From Exiguobacterium flavidum (GTDB lineage: Bacteria; Bacillota; Bacilli; Exiguobacteriales; Exiguobacteriaceae): DNA of 64,000 bases. The notes beneath the pieces were generated by a model. The model made no database searches. It was given only the letters and a program-made list of their open reading frames with translations, and was not told the DNA's origin. Shown piece by piece: positions 1-8,075 of the stretch. Both the position numbers and the translations under genes were made by a program. Positions within the stretch are counted from its first letter, which is position 1. Each line of letters opens with the position of its first letter. Location of the stretch: assembly GCF_003344535.1 (NCBI RefSeq), contig NZ_QPKS01000002.1:186001-250000 (forward strand). The letters are read 5' to 3'.

Positions 1-407
1 GGCGGCAGGCCGTTGATCGCCTGTTGCGTCTTGCGTGATTCCTCGAGTGTCTGGATGCTGTACGTGAACTCCTGCGCTCCCGGGATGTTATGATACTTAT
101 CTTCACAGCCGAGCGCGATGACGAGATCATCGTACTTGATCTCGCTTCCGTCAAGCAGATGGACGACTGCGTTGTCCGGGTCGATCTTGACGACATGTCC
201 ATATTGATATTTCAAATGCTCTCCTTCAGGAAACGCTATCCGGACGTCCCGGTCCGACAGCGTCCCTGCTGCGAGTGCGTAGTATTCTGTTTTCAATGCA
301 TGATACGGCAGGCGGTCGATCAGCGTGACTGCGACTTTCTCGTCCTTCAGACGTTCACAGATCCGCATTCCCCCATAACCCCCACCAAGTACGACGAGTT
401 GTTTCAT
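1..407 (-). CDS. yutJ: YutJ-like NADH dehydrogenase-type flavoprotein, N-terminal part
   Basis: The gene runs off the left edge; only the first ~135 residues are present. It starts at ATG 407 (minus strand) with a dinucleotide-binding fingerprint GGGYGG at residues 8-13, followed by a family-typical acidic/hydrophobic strand, as in FAD-dependent pyridine nucleotide-disulphide oxidoreductases of the NDH-2 type. In B. subtilis yutJ neighbours yuzB, and the same divergent pairing is seen here with the gene at 501. The likely role is a membrane-peripheral NAD(P)H oxidoreductase, but substrate and quinone use are not known for this homologue. A full NDH-2 paralogue lies at 9317. Because the C-terminal half is missing, integrity cannot be judged. 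Confidence 0.85.
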   Translation of the reverse strand, partial: MKQLVVLGGGYGGMRICERLKDEKVAVTLIDRLPYHALKTEYYALAAGTLSDRDVRIAFPEGEHLKYQYGHVVKIDPDNAVVHLLDGSEIKYDDLVIALGCEDKYHNIPGAQEFTYSIQTLEESRKTQQAINGLP

Positions 408-500
408 AGACAAAAAATCCCCCTTGTTCCCCTAAATCAGTCTGACCTAGTATAATACGACATGAGGTACCGTAATTCCTGCTAAGAGGAGGAGAATATT

Positions 501-734
501 TTGAATCCGATCATCGAATTTTGCATCAGCAACCTCGCGAACGGGACGCAGAAGGTCATGGAGGCGCTCGAGCGCGACCCGAACGTCGACGTCGTCGAGT
601 ATGGCTGTCTCGGTTATTGCGGCATCTGCTCGCTTGACCATTTCTGTCTCGTCGACGGAGAGACGGTCGTCGGAGAGACGCCGGAAGAATTGCTTGAGAA
701 GATATACGAAAAAATCGAAGAGAACGAACTATGA
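501..734 (+). CDS. yuzB: YuzB-family small cysteine protein (DUF1450)
   Basis: A 77-residue protein starting at TTG 501 behind a strong AGGAGGAG site at 486-493. It closely follows the YuzB pattern: an N-terminal segment beginning MNPIIEFC, and a central cysteine cluster YGCLGYCGIC around residues 34-43 that resembles a thioredoxin-like [2Fe-2S] ferredoxin fold. DUF1450 members have no assigned reaction; the cysteines suggest redox or metal binding, which is an inference. It is transcribed divergently from the YutJ-like gene at 1-407 and followed after 64 bases by the HIT protein gene, so the two may share a transcript. Confidence 0.88.
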   Translation: MNPIIEFCISNLANGTQKVMEALERDPNVDVVEYGCLGYCGICSLDHFCLVDGETVVGETPEELLEKIYEKIEENEL

Positions 735-798
735 GAAAGGGCCACCAAGCAGGAATGCAGGGTGGTCCTTTCGAATAAAGTTGAGAAGGGGGATGAAA

Positions 799-1236
799 AT
801 GAACCAGAATAAAGAGTGCTTAGGATGCCGGCTCGCGAACAAGGAGCTGCCGGTCCATGTCGTATATGAGGATGAACATGTGACGTGTCTTCTCGACATC
901 GAGCCGTTCAACGAGGGGCATGTGCTGATCCTGCCGAAAGCACATGTCGAGGAGCATCATGAACTAGGGGCAAGCGCTCACGCCGTGCTCGAGGCATCGA
1001 TGTTGTTGAGTCAAGTCATAACAGAGACGTTCCGTCCGGACGGTGTGACGATGTGCCAGAACGGGGGCGTCTTCAGCGACCTCGGGCATTACCACCTGCA
1101 TCTCGTGCCGCGGTACGAAGGCCAGACGTTCGCGGACTTCTACTCGGATGCAGAGATCGAACGTGAGTTGCCTGCGCTTGACGTGACGGCGCAAAAATTG
1201 AAACGGAAAATAGAAAAAGCGCTAGCGACGAAGTGA
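799..1236 (+). CDS. HIT-family nucleotide-binding hydrolase
   Basis: A 145-residue histidine-triad protein. The triad is visible as HYHLH at residues 97-101, and a CxxC pair at residues 7-10 with downstream histidines is typical of the zinc-binding HIT subgroup. Such proteins hydrolyse or transfer nucleotides from phosphate-linked substrates (for example Ap4A or AMP-lysine type compounds); the substrate here cannot be read from sequence. I chose ATG 799 because the AAGGGG site at 786-792 is correctly spaced for it and touches the alternative ATG at 793. The gene ends inside a bidirectional terminator shared with the convergent ribU gene. Confidence 0.85.
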   Translation: MNQNKECLGCRLANKELPVHVVYEDEHVTCLLDIEPFNEGHVLILPKAHVEEHHELGASAHAVLEASMLLSQVITETFRPDGVTMCQNGGVFSDLGHYHLHLVPRYEGQTFADFYSDAEIERELPALDVTAQKLKRKIEKALATK

Positions 1237-1252
1237 AGTCGCTAGCGCTTTT
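1215..1252. terminator. Bidirectional terminator between HIT gene and ribU
   Basis: A perfect 15-bp inverted repeat (AAAAGCGCTAGCGAC and its complement) with an 8-base loop, A-rich on the left and T-rich on the right, so it can serve both convergent transcripts. The HIT stop codon lies in the loop. Confidence 0.85.
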
Positions 1253-1283
1253 AAGTTAGATCCAGCCGGGCGCGGCATCGGAA

Positions 1284-1904
1284 TCAGGCTGCTTGTTCGC
1301 GTCGAGCAATCCAAGGCTTGAGCTTCAGGAACAGCGGTACGAAGAGCGCTGAGATGAAGATCGCTTTGATGACGTTGAACGGCAGGATACCTGCGATGAT
1401 CGTCGTCCATTTCACTGACGGGTCGAGCATGTAGTCCATTCCGAAGAACCAAGCGTATGCTGGAAGGATCAAGACATAGTTGAGGATCGCGAGGCCGAGC
1501 GCCATCGTGATCGTACCTGCGACAAGACCAGTCGCGAGGCCTTTCGTCGACTTCTTCTTATGGTAGAACCAGCTGACTGGCAAGATGAAGGCGACGCCCG
1601 CCGCGAAGTTCGCCAGTTCGCCGACTGGGACACCGCTGCCGCGGAAGATATAGTAAAGAATGTTCTTGAGTGCTTCGACGATGACGCCTGCTGCCGGAGT
1701 GAACATGATGGCTGCGATGAGCGCCGGGACGTCGCTGAAGTCGATCTTCAGATAGTTCGGCAAGAACGGTAAGGGGAAGTTCAGTAGCATGAGTACGAAT
1801 GAGATCGACCCGAGCATCGACAAAGTGACCATGCGCTGGGTGTTCTTCGTCCGCTTCGCACGAGGCGAAGTGTTTTGAGTTGTTGCGGTTGCATTGCGTT
1901 TCAT
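1284..1904 (-). CDS. ribU: RibU, riboflavin ECF transporter substrate-binding subunit
   Basis: A 206-residue integral membrane protein of the RibU/YpaA family. After a basic, Ser/Thr-rich N-terminus it shows the RibU hallmark region FPLPFLPNYLKIDFSDVPAL near residues 50-70 and a later GVPVGELANF segment, with about six hydrophobic helices. RibU binds extracellular riboflavin and works with the shared ECF ATPase/transmembrane module, encoded elsewhere. The start ATG 1904 has an AAAAAGGAG site upstream, whereas an in-frame extension to 2105 would run into the leader RNA. The gene lies downstream of an FMN riboswitch, which independently supports the riboflavin assignment. Confidence 0.95.
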   Translation of the reverse strand: MKRNATATTQNTSPRAKRTKNTQRMVTLSMLGSISFVLMLLNFPLPFLPNYLKIDFSDVPALIAAIMFTPAAGVIVEALKNILYYIFRGSGVPVGELANFAAGVAFILPVSWFYHKKKSTKGLATGLVAGTITMALGLAILNYVLILPAYAWFFGMDYMLDPSVKWTTIIAGILPFNVIKAIFISALFVPLFLKLKPWIARREQAA

Positions 1905-1964
1905 ACGAGTATTTCTCCTTTTTGCTCGTTCCTCTCGATGAAGTATTGGCATCCTTGCATCATG

Positions 1965-1997
1965 AATAAACCCCTCCTGAATGGTGTTCAGAAGGGG
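1965..1997 (-). terminator. Terminator hairpin in the FMN-riboswitch expression platform
   Basis: Inverted repeat CCCCTCCTGAA (1971-1981) with TTCAGAAGGGG (1987-1997), one mismatch and a 5-base loop. On the minus strand it is followed by TTTATT. It sits between the FMN aptamer and the ribU start, where an attenuator is expected. Confidence 0.7.
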
Positions 1998-2061
1998 AGA
2001 AGTCCGCAAGAAACTAAGCATGTCGAAATCGTGCAGATTTCGAAATACGAAGTGATGCCGC

Positions 2062-2196
2062 CATCTTCTCCCATCCAGACTGTACTGTCGGCTCCCGAAT
2101 TGCACGGAATCAGCAAATAGCGCCCTATTCGCTCGCGGGCTTAAGACGTTTCGTCTTTTTACCGCCGGTCGGGAATTTCACCCTGCCCCGAAGATG
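2062..2196 (-). promoter_or_regulatory. FMN riboswitch (RFN element) upstream of ribU
   Basis: Read on the minus strand, this leader has the conserved RFN blocks: a 5' closing strand (ATCTTCGGGGCAGGGTGAAA), the block ATTCCCGACCGGCGGT, a variable hairpin, GCCCGCGAGC, and near the 3' end GATTCCGTGCAATTCGGGAG, GCCGACAGTACAGTCTGGAT and the closing strand GGGAGAAGATGG. FMN binding is expected to reduce ribU expression, probably through the hairpin at 1965-1997. The aptamer begins about 30 bases after the -10 of the predicted promoter. Confidence 0.95.
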
Positions 2197-2226
2197 GAAC
2201 GATATTTTATTTTTTGTTACACTCTC

Positions 2227-2255
2227 TTTATACACTGAATCGCCATTCATTACAA
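2227..2255 (-). promoter_or_regulatory. Predicted sigma-A promoter of the ribU leader
   Basis: On the minus strand, -35 TTGTAA and -10 TATAAA are separated by exactly 17 bases, with a TG just upstream of the -10. Transcription would start shortly before the FMN riboswitch. Confidence 0.65.
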
Positions 2256-2316
2256 GCAGGTTGCTTTTGTAACGGGATGAAGTTGCGTATACTAAGGGAA
2301 GAAAGAAGGTGATACG

Positions 2317-2667
2317 ATGATCCATTTGACGGAAGCAGCAGCACTCCAGGTGAAAGAGATGATGCAGCAGACAGCAGAAGACGAACGGAATCTCCGTGTC
2401 CTCGTCCAAGGCGGCGGATGCAGCGGCCTGTCGTACGGAATGGGATTCGATAGCCAGAAGGAGCAGGATCTCTCGTTCGAACAACATGGCGTCAACGTCA
2501 TCGTCGAAGAGAAGGACTATCCGGTCGTAAAAGGTCTCGAAATCGACTACAAGCAGTCGATGCTCGGCGGCGGTTTTACGATCAAGAATCCGAACGCGAT
2601 CGCGACGTGCGGTTGCGGGACGAGTTTCCGGACGGCGACGAACGCCGGTACGCCTGGCGGTTGTTAA
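2317..2667 (+). CDS. erpA: HesB/IscA/ErpA-type iron-sulfur carrier
   Basis: A 116-residue A-type carrier. The three conserved cysteines are visible: Cys35 in GGGCSGLSYG, and Cys98 and Cys100 in TCGCGTSF near the C-terminus. These proteins receive an Fe-S cluster from the SUF scaffold and deliver it to apo-enzymes in the cytosol. A GAAGGTGATACG site precedes ATG 2317. The gene stands alone between the ribU promoter and its own terminator. Choosing among ErpA, SufA and YutM names rests on family resemblance only. Confidence 0.9.
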   Translation: MIHLTEAAALQVKEMMQQTAEDERNLRVLVQGGGCSGLSYGMGFDSQKEQDLSFEQHGVNVIVEEKDYPVVKGLEIDYKQSMLGGGFTIKNPNAIATCGCGTSFRTATNAGTPGGC

Positions 2668-2674
2668 AAGTAAT

Positions 2675-2713
2675 GGAGCGTTTCCTCTACTATAAAGAGG
2701 GGACGCTTTTTTC
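2675..2713 (+). terminator. Intrinsic terminator after the A-type carrier gene
   Basis: Imperfect hairpin pairing AGCGTttCCTCT with AGAGGggACGCT, followed by a run of T residues. Confidence 0.7.
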
Positions 2714-2749
2714 GTTTGGCGGGTATAGAGAAGGAAAGGGGGAGGAAAG

Positions 2750-3409
2750 ATGGAAAGATTTGAACGGACGTATGAAGGAGGCACATGGCTGACACTGGGG
2801 GACTCGATCACGTGGCAGGACAGCAAACCGTACAAGGAGGACAAAACGATCGCACGGGGATATCAGACGCTTGCGCGGGAAGTGCTGGGTTTTTCTGAAA
2901 TCGTCAACAAGGCGGTTCCTGGTGATACGATGGCGGAACGTGACGGTGCGGAAGGATCTGTCGTCCGAACAGGTCTGGCGCAAGATTATACAGTCGATTT
3001 GGTGACAATCTTCGCCGGGACGAACGATTTCAAACTCGGGACGCCGCTCGGACGAATCGAATCAGAACGGTTCGATACGACGACGTTCTGCGGAGCCTAC
3101 CAGACGCTGCTCGAACATATCCTAAAGGAGAATCCGGAGCAGCGTATCTTCCTGATGACACCGCTCCAGCGGGACAAGGACGGGCATACGATCGATTCCA
3201 TGAACAAGAGTGGACACCGTCTGATCGATTATGTCGAGGCGGTCCGGTCGGTCGGTGAACGATACAGCGTTCCGGTGATCGACCTCTTCAAGGAGAGTGG
3301 GCTGACGAAACTCAATCTCGAAAGATACACCTGGGACGGGCTGCATCCGAACGATGCGGGATACGAGCGGATTTCCCGGGTGATCATCGGACAATTGCTT
3401 GCGAAATGA
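2750..3409 (+). CDS. SGNH/GDSL-family hydrolase
   Basis: A 219-residue protein with the SGNH blocks in order: LTLGDSIT with the nucleophile Ser19, the Block III signature GTND at residues 90-93, and the catalytic pair in DGLHPN (Asp196, His199). There is no signal peptide, so it is probably a cytoplasmic esterase or acylhydrolase (lipid, carbohydrate or small acyl esters); the substrate is unknown. A GGGGGAGG ribosome site precedes ATG 2750. The next gene follows 69 bases downstream with its own site, so cotranscription is plausible. Confidence 0.85.
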   Translation: MERFERTYEGGTWLTLGDSITWQDSKPYKEDKTIARGYQTLAREVLGFSEIVNKAVPGDTMAERDGAEGSVVRTGLAQDYTVDLVTIFAGTNDFKLGTPLGRIESERFDTTTFCGAYQTLLEHILKENPEQRIFLMTPLQRDKDGHTIDSMNKSGHRLIDYVEAVRSVGERYSVPVIDLFKESGLTKLNLERYTWDGLHPNDAGYERISRVIIGQLLAK

Positions 3410-3478
3410 CAGGAAGTATCAAGGCGAAGGTGGAAGTAGAAAGGTGAATGATCCATATTCCATTCGGGAGGGATTCAG

Positions 3479-4363
3479 ATGCGAAAGGTATTGATTTTCG
3501 GAGGGACAAGGTATTTCGGACGGCGACTCGCGCTCAGGCTCGCCGATGCAGGGGACGACGTCACAATCGTCACGCGGGGGGAACATACACCGCCAGTCGC
3601 AAAAGGGTTGACGTTCTTCAAAGGGGACCGGACGTCCTCGAGCACGATGCAGGACCTCGGGACGAAGAACTGGGACGTCATCTATGACAACATCTGCTAT
3701 TCGCCGTACCAGGCGAAGCTCGCCGTCGATGCGTTCGAAGGGCGCGTCGGGAAATACATCCTCACCTCGACGATGTCCGTCTATGACAAGGGTGGGGCGA
3801 ATCTGACGGAGAAGTCGTACAATCCGTTTCCCGGGAAATACGACCTCGAACGCGAGCATGACTACGGTGAAGGGAAACGTCAGGCTGAGAGCTACTTCTT
3901 CCAGCGTGCGACGTTTCCAGTCGTCGCTGTCCGCTTCCCGGTCGTGCTCGGCAACGACGACTACACGGAGCGCCTCGTCTTCCACGTCAAACGGGCGCTG
4001 ACCGGGGAGCCGGTCGTCGCGCAGAACGTCAACGCCAGGATGGGGTACATCTCGAGCTATGAGGCGGCGAGCTTCCTCGAATGGTGCGGTCGCGCCGACA
4101 TCACAGGTCCGATCAATGCGGCGAGCGAAGGCGTGTTGACGATCAAGGAGCTGATGGCGAAGATCGATGCAGCGGCGGGGACGCATTCGACGTTCGCAGA
4201 CTCGGGAGAGCCGCATTCACCGCTCGCTCCGGAAGACGATTTCTATATGGATACGTCGGAAGCGAAGCGGGCGGGCTACCGGTTCATGCGCGTCGAAGAC
4301 TGGCTCGATCGCCTGATACTTGAGGAAATCAGGAATCATCGTGAAGGGCGTCTGCCGCTTTGA
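3479..4363 (+). CDS. NAD(P)-binding epimerase/dehydratase-like protein (extended SDR)
   Basis: A 294-residue protein with an N-terminal Rossmann motif GGTRYFG (residues 8-14), a variant of the GxxGxxG fingerprint, and a YxxxK catalytic pair at Tyr129/Lys133 (YGEGK). The STMSVYD segment just before it matches the usual Ser/Thr position of extended SDRs acting on nucleotide sugars or related substrates. The variant glycine motif is common in members of uncertain substrate, so no specific reaction is assigned. GGGAGGG precedes ATG 3479, and a large hairpin terminator follows the gene. Confidence 0.82.
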   Translation: MRKVLIFGGTRYFGRRLALRLADAGDDVTIVTRGEHTPPVAKGLTFFKGDRTSSSTMQDLGTKNWDVIYDNICYSPYQAKLAVDAFEGRVGKYILTSTMSVYDKGGANLTEKSYNPFPGKYDLEREHDYGEGKRQAESYFFQRATFPVVAVRFPVVLGNDDYTERLVFHVKRALTGEPVVAQNVNARMGYISSYEAASFLEWCGRADITGPINAASEGVLTIKELMAKIDAAAGTHSTFADSGEPHSPLAPEDDFYMDTSEAKRAGYRFMRVEDWLDRLILEEIRNHREGRLPL

Positions 4364-4396
4364 ACGGGACAGGGAACTAGCGTATTCGAACGGGTC

Positions 4397-4450
4397 GAAT
4401 CCTGAAAGGCGGGCGAGGGAAAACCTCGTCACCGCCGATCGGGATTTTTT
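4397..4450 (+). terminator. Intrinsic terminator after the epimerase gene
   Basis: Compound hairpin: outer AATCCtGA with TCgGGATT, inner GGCGG with CCGCC and CGAGG with CCTCG around a GAAAA loop, ending in TTTTTT. Confidence 0.7.
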
Positions 4451-4512
4451 GTCTGTTTGTGAGTGGGAAGGGGCCAAGAGGATTTGGATTTCCCCTTTGT
4501 ACAAAACTAAAA

Positions 4513-4541
4513 TAGACAAAATATTCGAACAACTATACACT
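4513..4541 (+). promoter_or_regulatory. Candidate promoter of the ABC transporter operon
   Basis: TAGACA and TACACT are separated by 17 bases in an AT-rich stretch directly upstream of the ATPase gene. Each hexamer differs from consensus by one or two bases. Confidence 0.4.
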
Positions 4542-4576
4542 AAATGTTACCTTATTTTGTAAAAAGGAGCGATTTC

Positions 4577-5266
4577 ATGGAGATCACGATCAAGGATGTG
4601 TCGCATTCGTTTCAACAAGGCGGTCTTAAAACGCCCGTATTGGATCAACTGAATTGCCAGTTCCGGCCGGATGAGTTGACAGCGATCGTCGGGGCGTCGG
4701 GGTCAGGGAAGTCGACCTTCCTCAGCTTGATCGGATCGCTCGATCGGCCGACGTCCGGAGAAATCCACTATGGCGAAAACGACATCACGAAGTGGAAGAA
4801 TCGGCAGCTTTCCGCGTTCCGTTCAGAGGAAATCGGCTTCGTCTTTCAGCAATTTCATCTCCTCCCTTCCTTGACGGTAAAGGAGAACCTGCTCATCCCG
4901 CTATTGAAACAAAAGGATGCAGGTGACAAAGAAGCGCGTATTCAATACATACTCTCGAAAGTGGGTCTTCTCGAAAAACAGCAGGCATTGCCTTCTCAAC
5001 TTTCCGGCGGACAACAACAGCGTGTCGCAATCGCCCGGGCGCTGATCAACCGACCGCGCTGGATCCTTGCCGACGAGCCGACCGGGAATCTCGATTCGGT
5101 CAACGGAGAGAACATCTTTCAGCTACTGCTCGAACTGCACCGCGAAGAGCAGTGCGGTATCCTCTTCGTCACGCATGACTTGGAGCTCGCGGAACGGGCC
5201 GACCGGATCCTGTTCATGCAGGATGGCCGCATCGTCGAGGACAGAAGGAAGGTGGGCATATGCTGA
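4577..5266 (+). CDS. ABC transporter ATP-binding protein (MacB/LolD type)
   Basis: A 229-residue ATPase with Walker [10 protein letters not shown] (39-47), a Q-loop in [11 protein letters not shown], the signature LSGGQ (142-146), Walker B ILADEP (163-168) and a switch histidine in FVTHD. This is the compact domain arrangement of ATPases partnering FtsX-type permeases. ATG 4577 follows an AAAGGAG site; an upstream in-frame ATG at 4544 has none. It overlaps the permease gene by 7 bases, so the pair is translationally coupled. The family typically moves lipoproteins, peptides or antibiotics, or drives mechanotransmission; the cargo here is not evident. Confidence 0.92.
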   Translation: MEITIKDVSHSFQQGGLKTPVLDQLNCQFRPDELTAIVGASGSGKSTFLSLIGSLDRPTSGEIHYGENDITKWKNRQLSAFRSEEIGFVFQQFHLLPSLTVKENLLIPLLKQKDAGDKEARIQYILSKVGLLEKQQALPSQLSGGQQQRVAIARALINRPRWILADEPTGNLDSVNGENIFQLLLELHREEQCGILFVTHDLELAERADRILFMQDGRIVEDRRKVGIC

Positions 5267-7905
5267 AGTTCGTCCTCAACAACTGGCGCAGGCAGCGTTA
5301 TAAGTTTCTTTTGACGTTGATCGGTGCGCTCGTCATCAGTGCCGGGCTCAGCCTGATGTTCAACTTGACCGATAGCAGCCAAGGGACGGTCGAAGCGACG
5401 CTGCAAAAGAAGTGGTCGTCTGCCTATGACATCGTCGTTCGACCGAAGGGGAGCATGGCTGCGACGGAGTCCGAAAATCTGCTTGAGCCGAATTATTTGA
5501 ACGGAATCAACGGGGACATCTCGTTCAACCAGTATGAACACATCAAACGAATGCAAGACGTCGAGATCGCGGCGCCGGTCGCCGTTCTCGGATATACTCA
5601 GCTCGGACTCGACGTCCCGGACAAAATTCACTTGCCGAATGACAAGGGGATCTACCGGGTGACACAACGCCAGACGGATGAGACCGGTTTTGGGAAGGAA
5701 GTGATCTCGGAACTTTCGGCATACCTGGTCAGAGGCGGGGTGGCCGAAGAGCCGGATGTCCCCGCTATGTTTTCCGCGGACAATGGGGACAACAGCTACA
5801 TCTTGCCGCGCATGTACAGTATGATCGTCGCCATCGATCCCGAACAGGAGGCGCGACTCGTCGGACTGGATGAGAGTGTCTTCAAAGGAAAAGGGAAACA
5901 TCGTTACTTCAGTCGCGAGGACCGTGCGACGTATGTGGATGGCGACAAGAACTTCACGGAACTTCCGGTTCTGATCAATCCGAACTCCTTCAATCGAGGA
6001 ACCCTTGAATTCGTCGTCGAGCGGCTGGACGTCCCGTTCGAGGTAGAAGAGGACCAGCGCGCGTTCTATTCCAAGATTCCGTCAGGCGAGAAGGGACGGG
6101 AGGTGCTAGCCGCGACGAAGAGTCAGGAACTGCAGCACATCACGATTCCATCGAAGGACGTCGAGCAGACGTATTTCAATCTCCTTTCGGGAAACAAGAC
6201 GTCCGCTCCCCTCTCGAAGGATCTCGAGGGGGCGAAGGTGCTGGATTTCGCCCAGCTGGCTGTCCAAACGGATTCCTTGTCCTATCAGGAAGAGACGAGT
6301 CCGTATCCGAAGCGCTGGCAGAAGGCGTACTCCATCGCGAGCAACAAGGTGAAGGTGACGAATCCTTGGATCCTTGACGGCATGCTGCCGCAAAACGGCT
6401 ACCGCACGGCCCATTCGCTTGAAAAGAAGACGTGGGACGATCTGTCGGAAGGGTGGGCCTACTTGAGTCCGAGCGTCCGCTTCAATATCATCGGTCTCTA
6501 TGATCCGGATAAGATTCGGGTATCAAAAGACCCGTTGAACGAATTGCCGATGGAAACGTACCGGCCGTCATCTGCTGAGCTTGTACTCGATGAGGCGGGA
6601 CAGCCCGTCAATCCGGCACGGCCGATCAATACGTCCGGCAACCCGGTCGGCCTGCTGACGAACTCGCCGAGCATCCTGACGACGATCGACAGTGCGAAGA
6701 TGATTTACGGTGACAAGTCGATTTCGTCCATTCGTCTTAAAATCAAGGGAAGCGCGAAGGTCAGTGAAGAATCCGAACGCATCCTGCAGCAGGTCAAGCA
6801 GACGATCGAACGCGAGACCGGACTCGTTGCGACGATCACGAAAGGTTCCTCTCCGCAACCGGTCGTCACGAAAGTCATTGAAGACGGGAAGGCGCTCGGC
6901 TGGATCGAACAGCCATGGATCCATATCGGCGCTGCCATCACGATTTTCCGTGAAACGAGTGTCGGCTTCTCGAGTGTCATCTTCGCGATGCTCGCCGTCG
7001 CTGTCGTCTACGTACTCGCGACGAGTTATGTCTCGATGCTTGCGCGGCGGAAGGAATTCGCCGTCCTGCTTGCACTCGGCTGGCGGACGCAGGACCTATA
7101 CCGGGTCGTCGCGCTGGAAGCGCTGCTGCTCGCAGGATTCGTCTCGTTCGTCGCGACGCTCGTCGAAGCCGTATTCTCCTACATCCAGCAGGAAAGGATG
7201 AATCTTGGCAGTCTGGTTCTGATCGGGGCGTTCAGCCTCGCCATCTATCTGACGGGAGCGGCATGGTCCGCATGGACGATTCGCCGCATCTCCCCATATG
7301 AAGCGATCAAGACTGGAGAGTACGCGCGGGCATCCCATCTGAAACTTGCGCTGCGCTCAACCTGGACGCTTGCCCTTAAGGAGATCTTCGGCAAATGGAA
7401 AAGGAACCTCCTGTCGGTCTTCTCGATTGCTCTCCCGACGGCACTCCTGACCTTCTTTCTCTTCGTGACGTACCATCTGCAGGGCGTGCTTTATACGTCT
7501 TGGCTCGGTCAGTTCGTCGCGCTGCAGGTCGGACCGATGCATTATGTGACGATGGGGGTCGCGATCGCCATCGCCATTTTGACGACGGGGGAGATCATGT
7601 GGCAGAATGTTTCCGATCGCCGGCAGTCACTGGCCGTCTTGAAGGCCGTCGGGTGGTCGAATCGCTCGGTCCGTCATCTGATCGTCCTCGAAGGAACGGT
7701 GGTCGGGCTCGTATCCGGCATACTCGGCCTGTCGCTCACCTATCTGTCGATCTACTTCCTGTATGATCTCGTTCCTTGGGACAAGCCGTTGTTGATCGGC
7801 GTATCCTTGTTGCTCCCGATTCTGTTTGGGATCATCGCGTCGCTCTTGCCTGCTGAGATCGCCTCACGCGTCAATCCGTATCAAGAGTTGAAAGAGGCAG
7901 GGTGA
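5260..7905 (+). CDS. FtsX-family ABC transporter permease, large
   Basis: An 881-residue membrane protein. It has one N-terminal helix (about residues 13-33), then ~530 residues predicted to be outside the membrane, then three helices around 570-690 and a second FtsX-like unit from ~710 to the end with about four helices. The duplicated FtsX units and long extracytoplasmic domain resemble MacB-like permeases rather than the ~640-residue BceB type. No two-component system lies beside it, which argues against a BceRS-style antibiotic-sensing module. The N-terminal extracytoplasmic part probably binds a peptide, lipoprotein or partner protein, but this is inference. Confidence 0.88.
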   Translation: MLKFVLNNWRRQRYKFLLTLIGALVISAGLSLMFNLTDSSQGTVEATLQKKWSSAYDIVVRPKGSMAATESENLLEPNYLNGINGDISFNQYEHIKRMQDVEIAAPVAVLGYTQLGLDVPDKIHLPNDKGIYRVTQRQTDETGFGKEVISELSAYLVRGGVAEEPDVPAMFSADNGDNSYILPRMYSMIVAIDPEQEARLVGLDESVFKGKGKHRYFSREDRATYVDGDKNFTELPVLINPNSFNRGTLEFVVERLDVPFEVEEDQRAFYSKIPSGEKGREVLAATKSQELQHITIPSKDVEQTYFNLLSGNKTSAPLSKDLEGAKVLDFAQLAVQTDSLSYQEETSPYPKRWQKAYSIASNKVKVTNPWILDGMLPQNGYRTAHSLEKKTWDDLSEGWAYLSPSVRFNIIGLYDPDKIRVSKDPLNELPMETYRPSSAELVLDEAGQPVNPARPINTSGNPVGLLTNSPSILTTIDSAKMIYGDKSISSIRLKIKGSAKVSEESERILQQVKQTIERETGLVATITKGSSPQPVVTKVIEDGKALGWIEQPWIHIGAAITIFRETSVGFSSVIFAMLAVAVVYVLATSYVSMLARRKEFAVLLALGWRTQDLYRVVALEALLLAGFVSFVATLVEAVFSYIQQERMNLGSLVLIGAFSLAIYLTGAAWSAWTIRRISPYEAIKTGEYARASHLKLALRSTWTLALKEIFGKWKRNLLSVFSIALPTALLTFFLFVTYHLQGVLYTSWLGQFVALQVGPMHYVTMGVAIAIAILTTGEIMWQNVSDRRQSLAVLKAVGWSNRSVRHLIVLEGTVVGLVSGILGLSLTYLSIYFLYDLVPWDKPLLIGVSLLLPILFGIIASLLPAEIASRVNPYQELKEAG

Positions 7906-7935
7906 CGGGAAGGAGGCATATAAAACAGAACGACA

Positions 7936-7976
7936 CGAACTCCGCCTGAGGATGAATCCGGCGGAGTTCGTTTTTT
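7936..7976 (+). terminator. Terminator of the ABC transporter operon
   Basis: Perfect 11-bp stem CGAACTCCGCC / GGCGGAGTTCG followed by TTTTTTC. Confidence 0.88.
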
Positions 7977-8004
7977 CTTGTGTTGTCGTCATACAGGGCG
8001 GCAT

Positions 8005-8051
8005 AAAAAAGCCCGACGAACGCGGCGCGTACTCAGGTGCCGGTTCGTCGG
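8005..8051 (-). terminator. Terminator of the ferredoxin reductase gene
   Basis: On the minus strand, CCCGACGAAC pairs with GTTCGTCGGG across a ~20-base loop and is followed by CTTTTTTATG. Confidence 0.8.
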
Positions 8052-8075
8052 GGGTATTCAGGTCGTTTCGAGCAG

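Noticed and set aside
2125-2844. 239-codon minus-strand ORF across the erpA-like gene and the FMN riboswitch
   Set aside because: Overlaps a certain riboswitch, a promoter and a real plus-strand gene; no domain.
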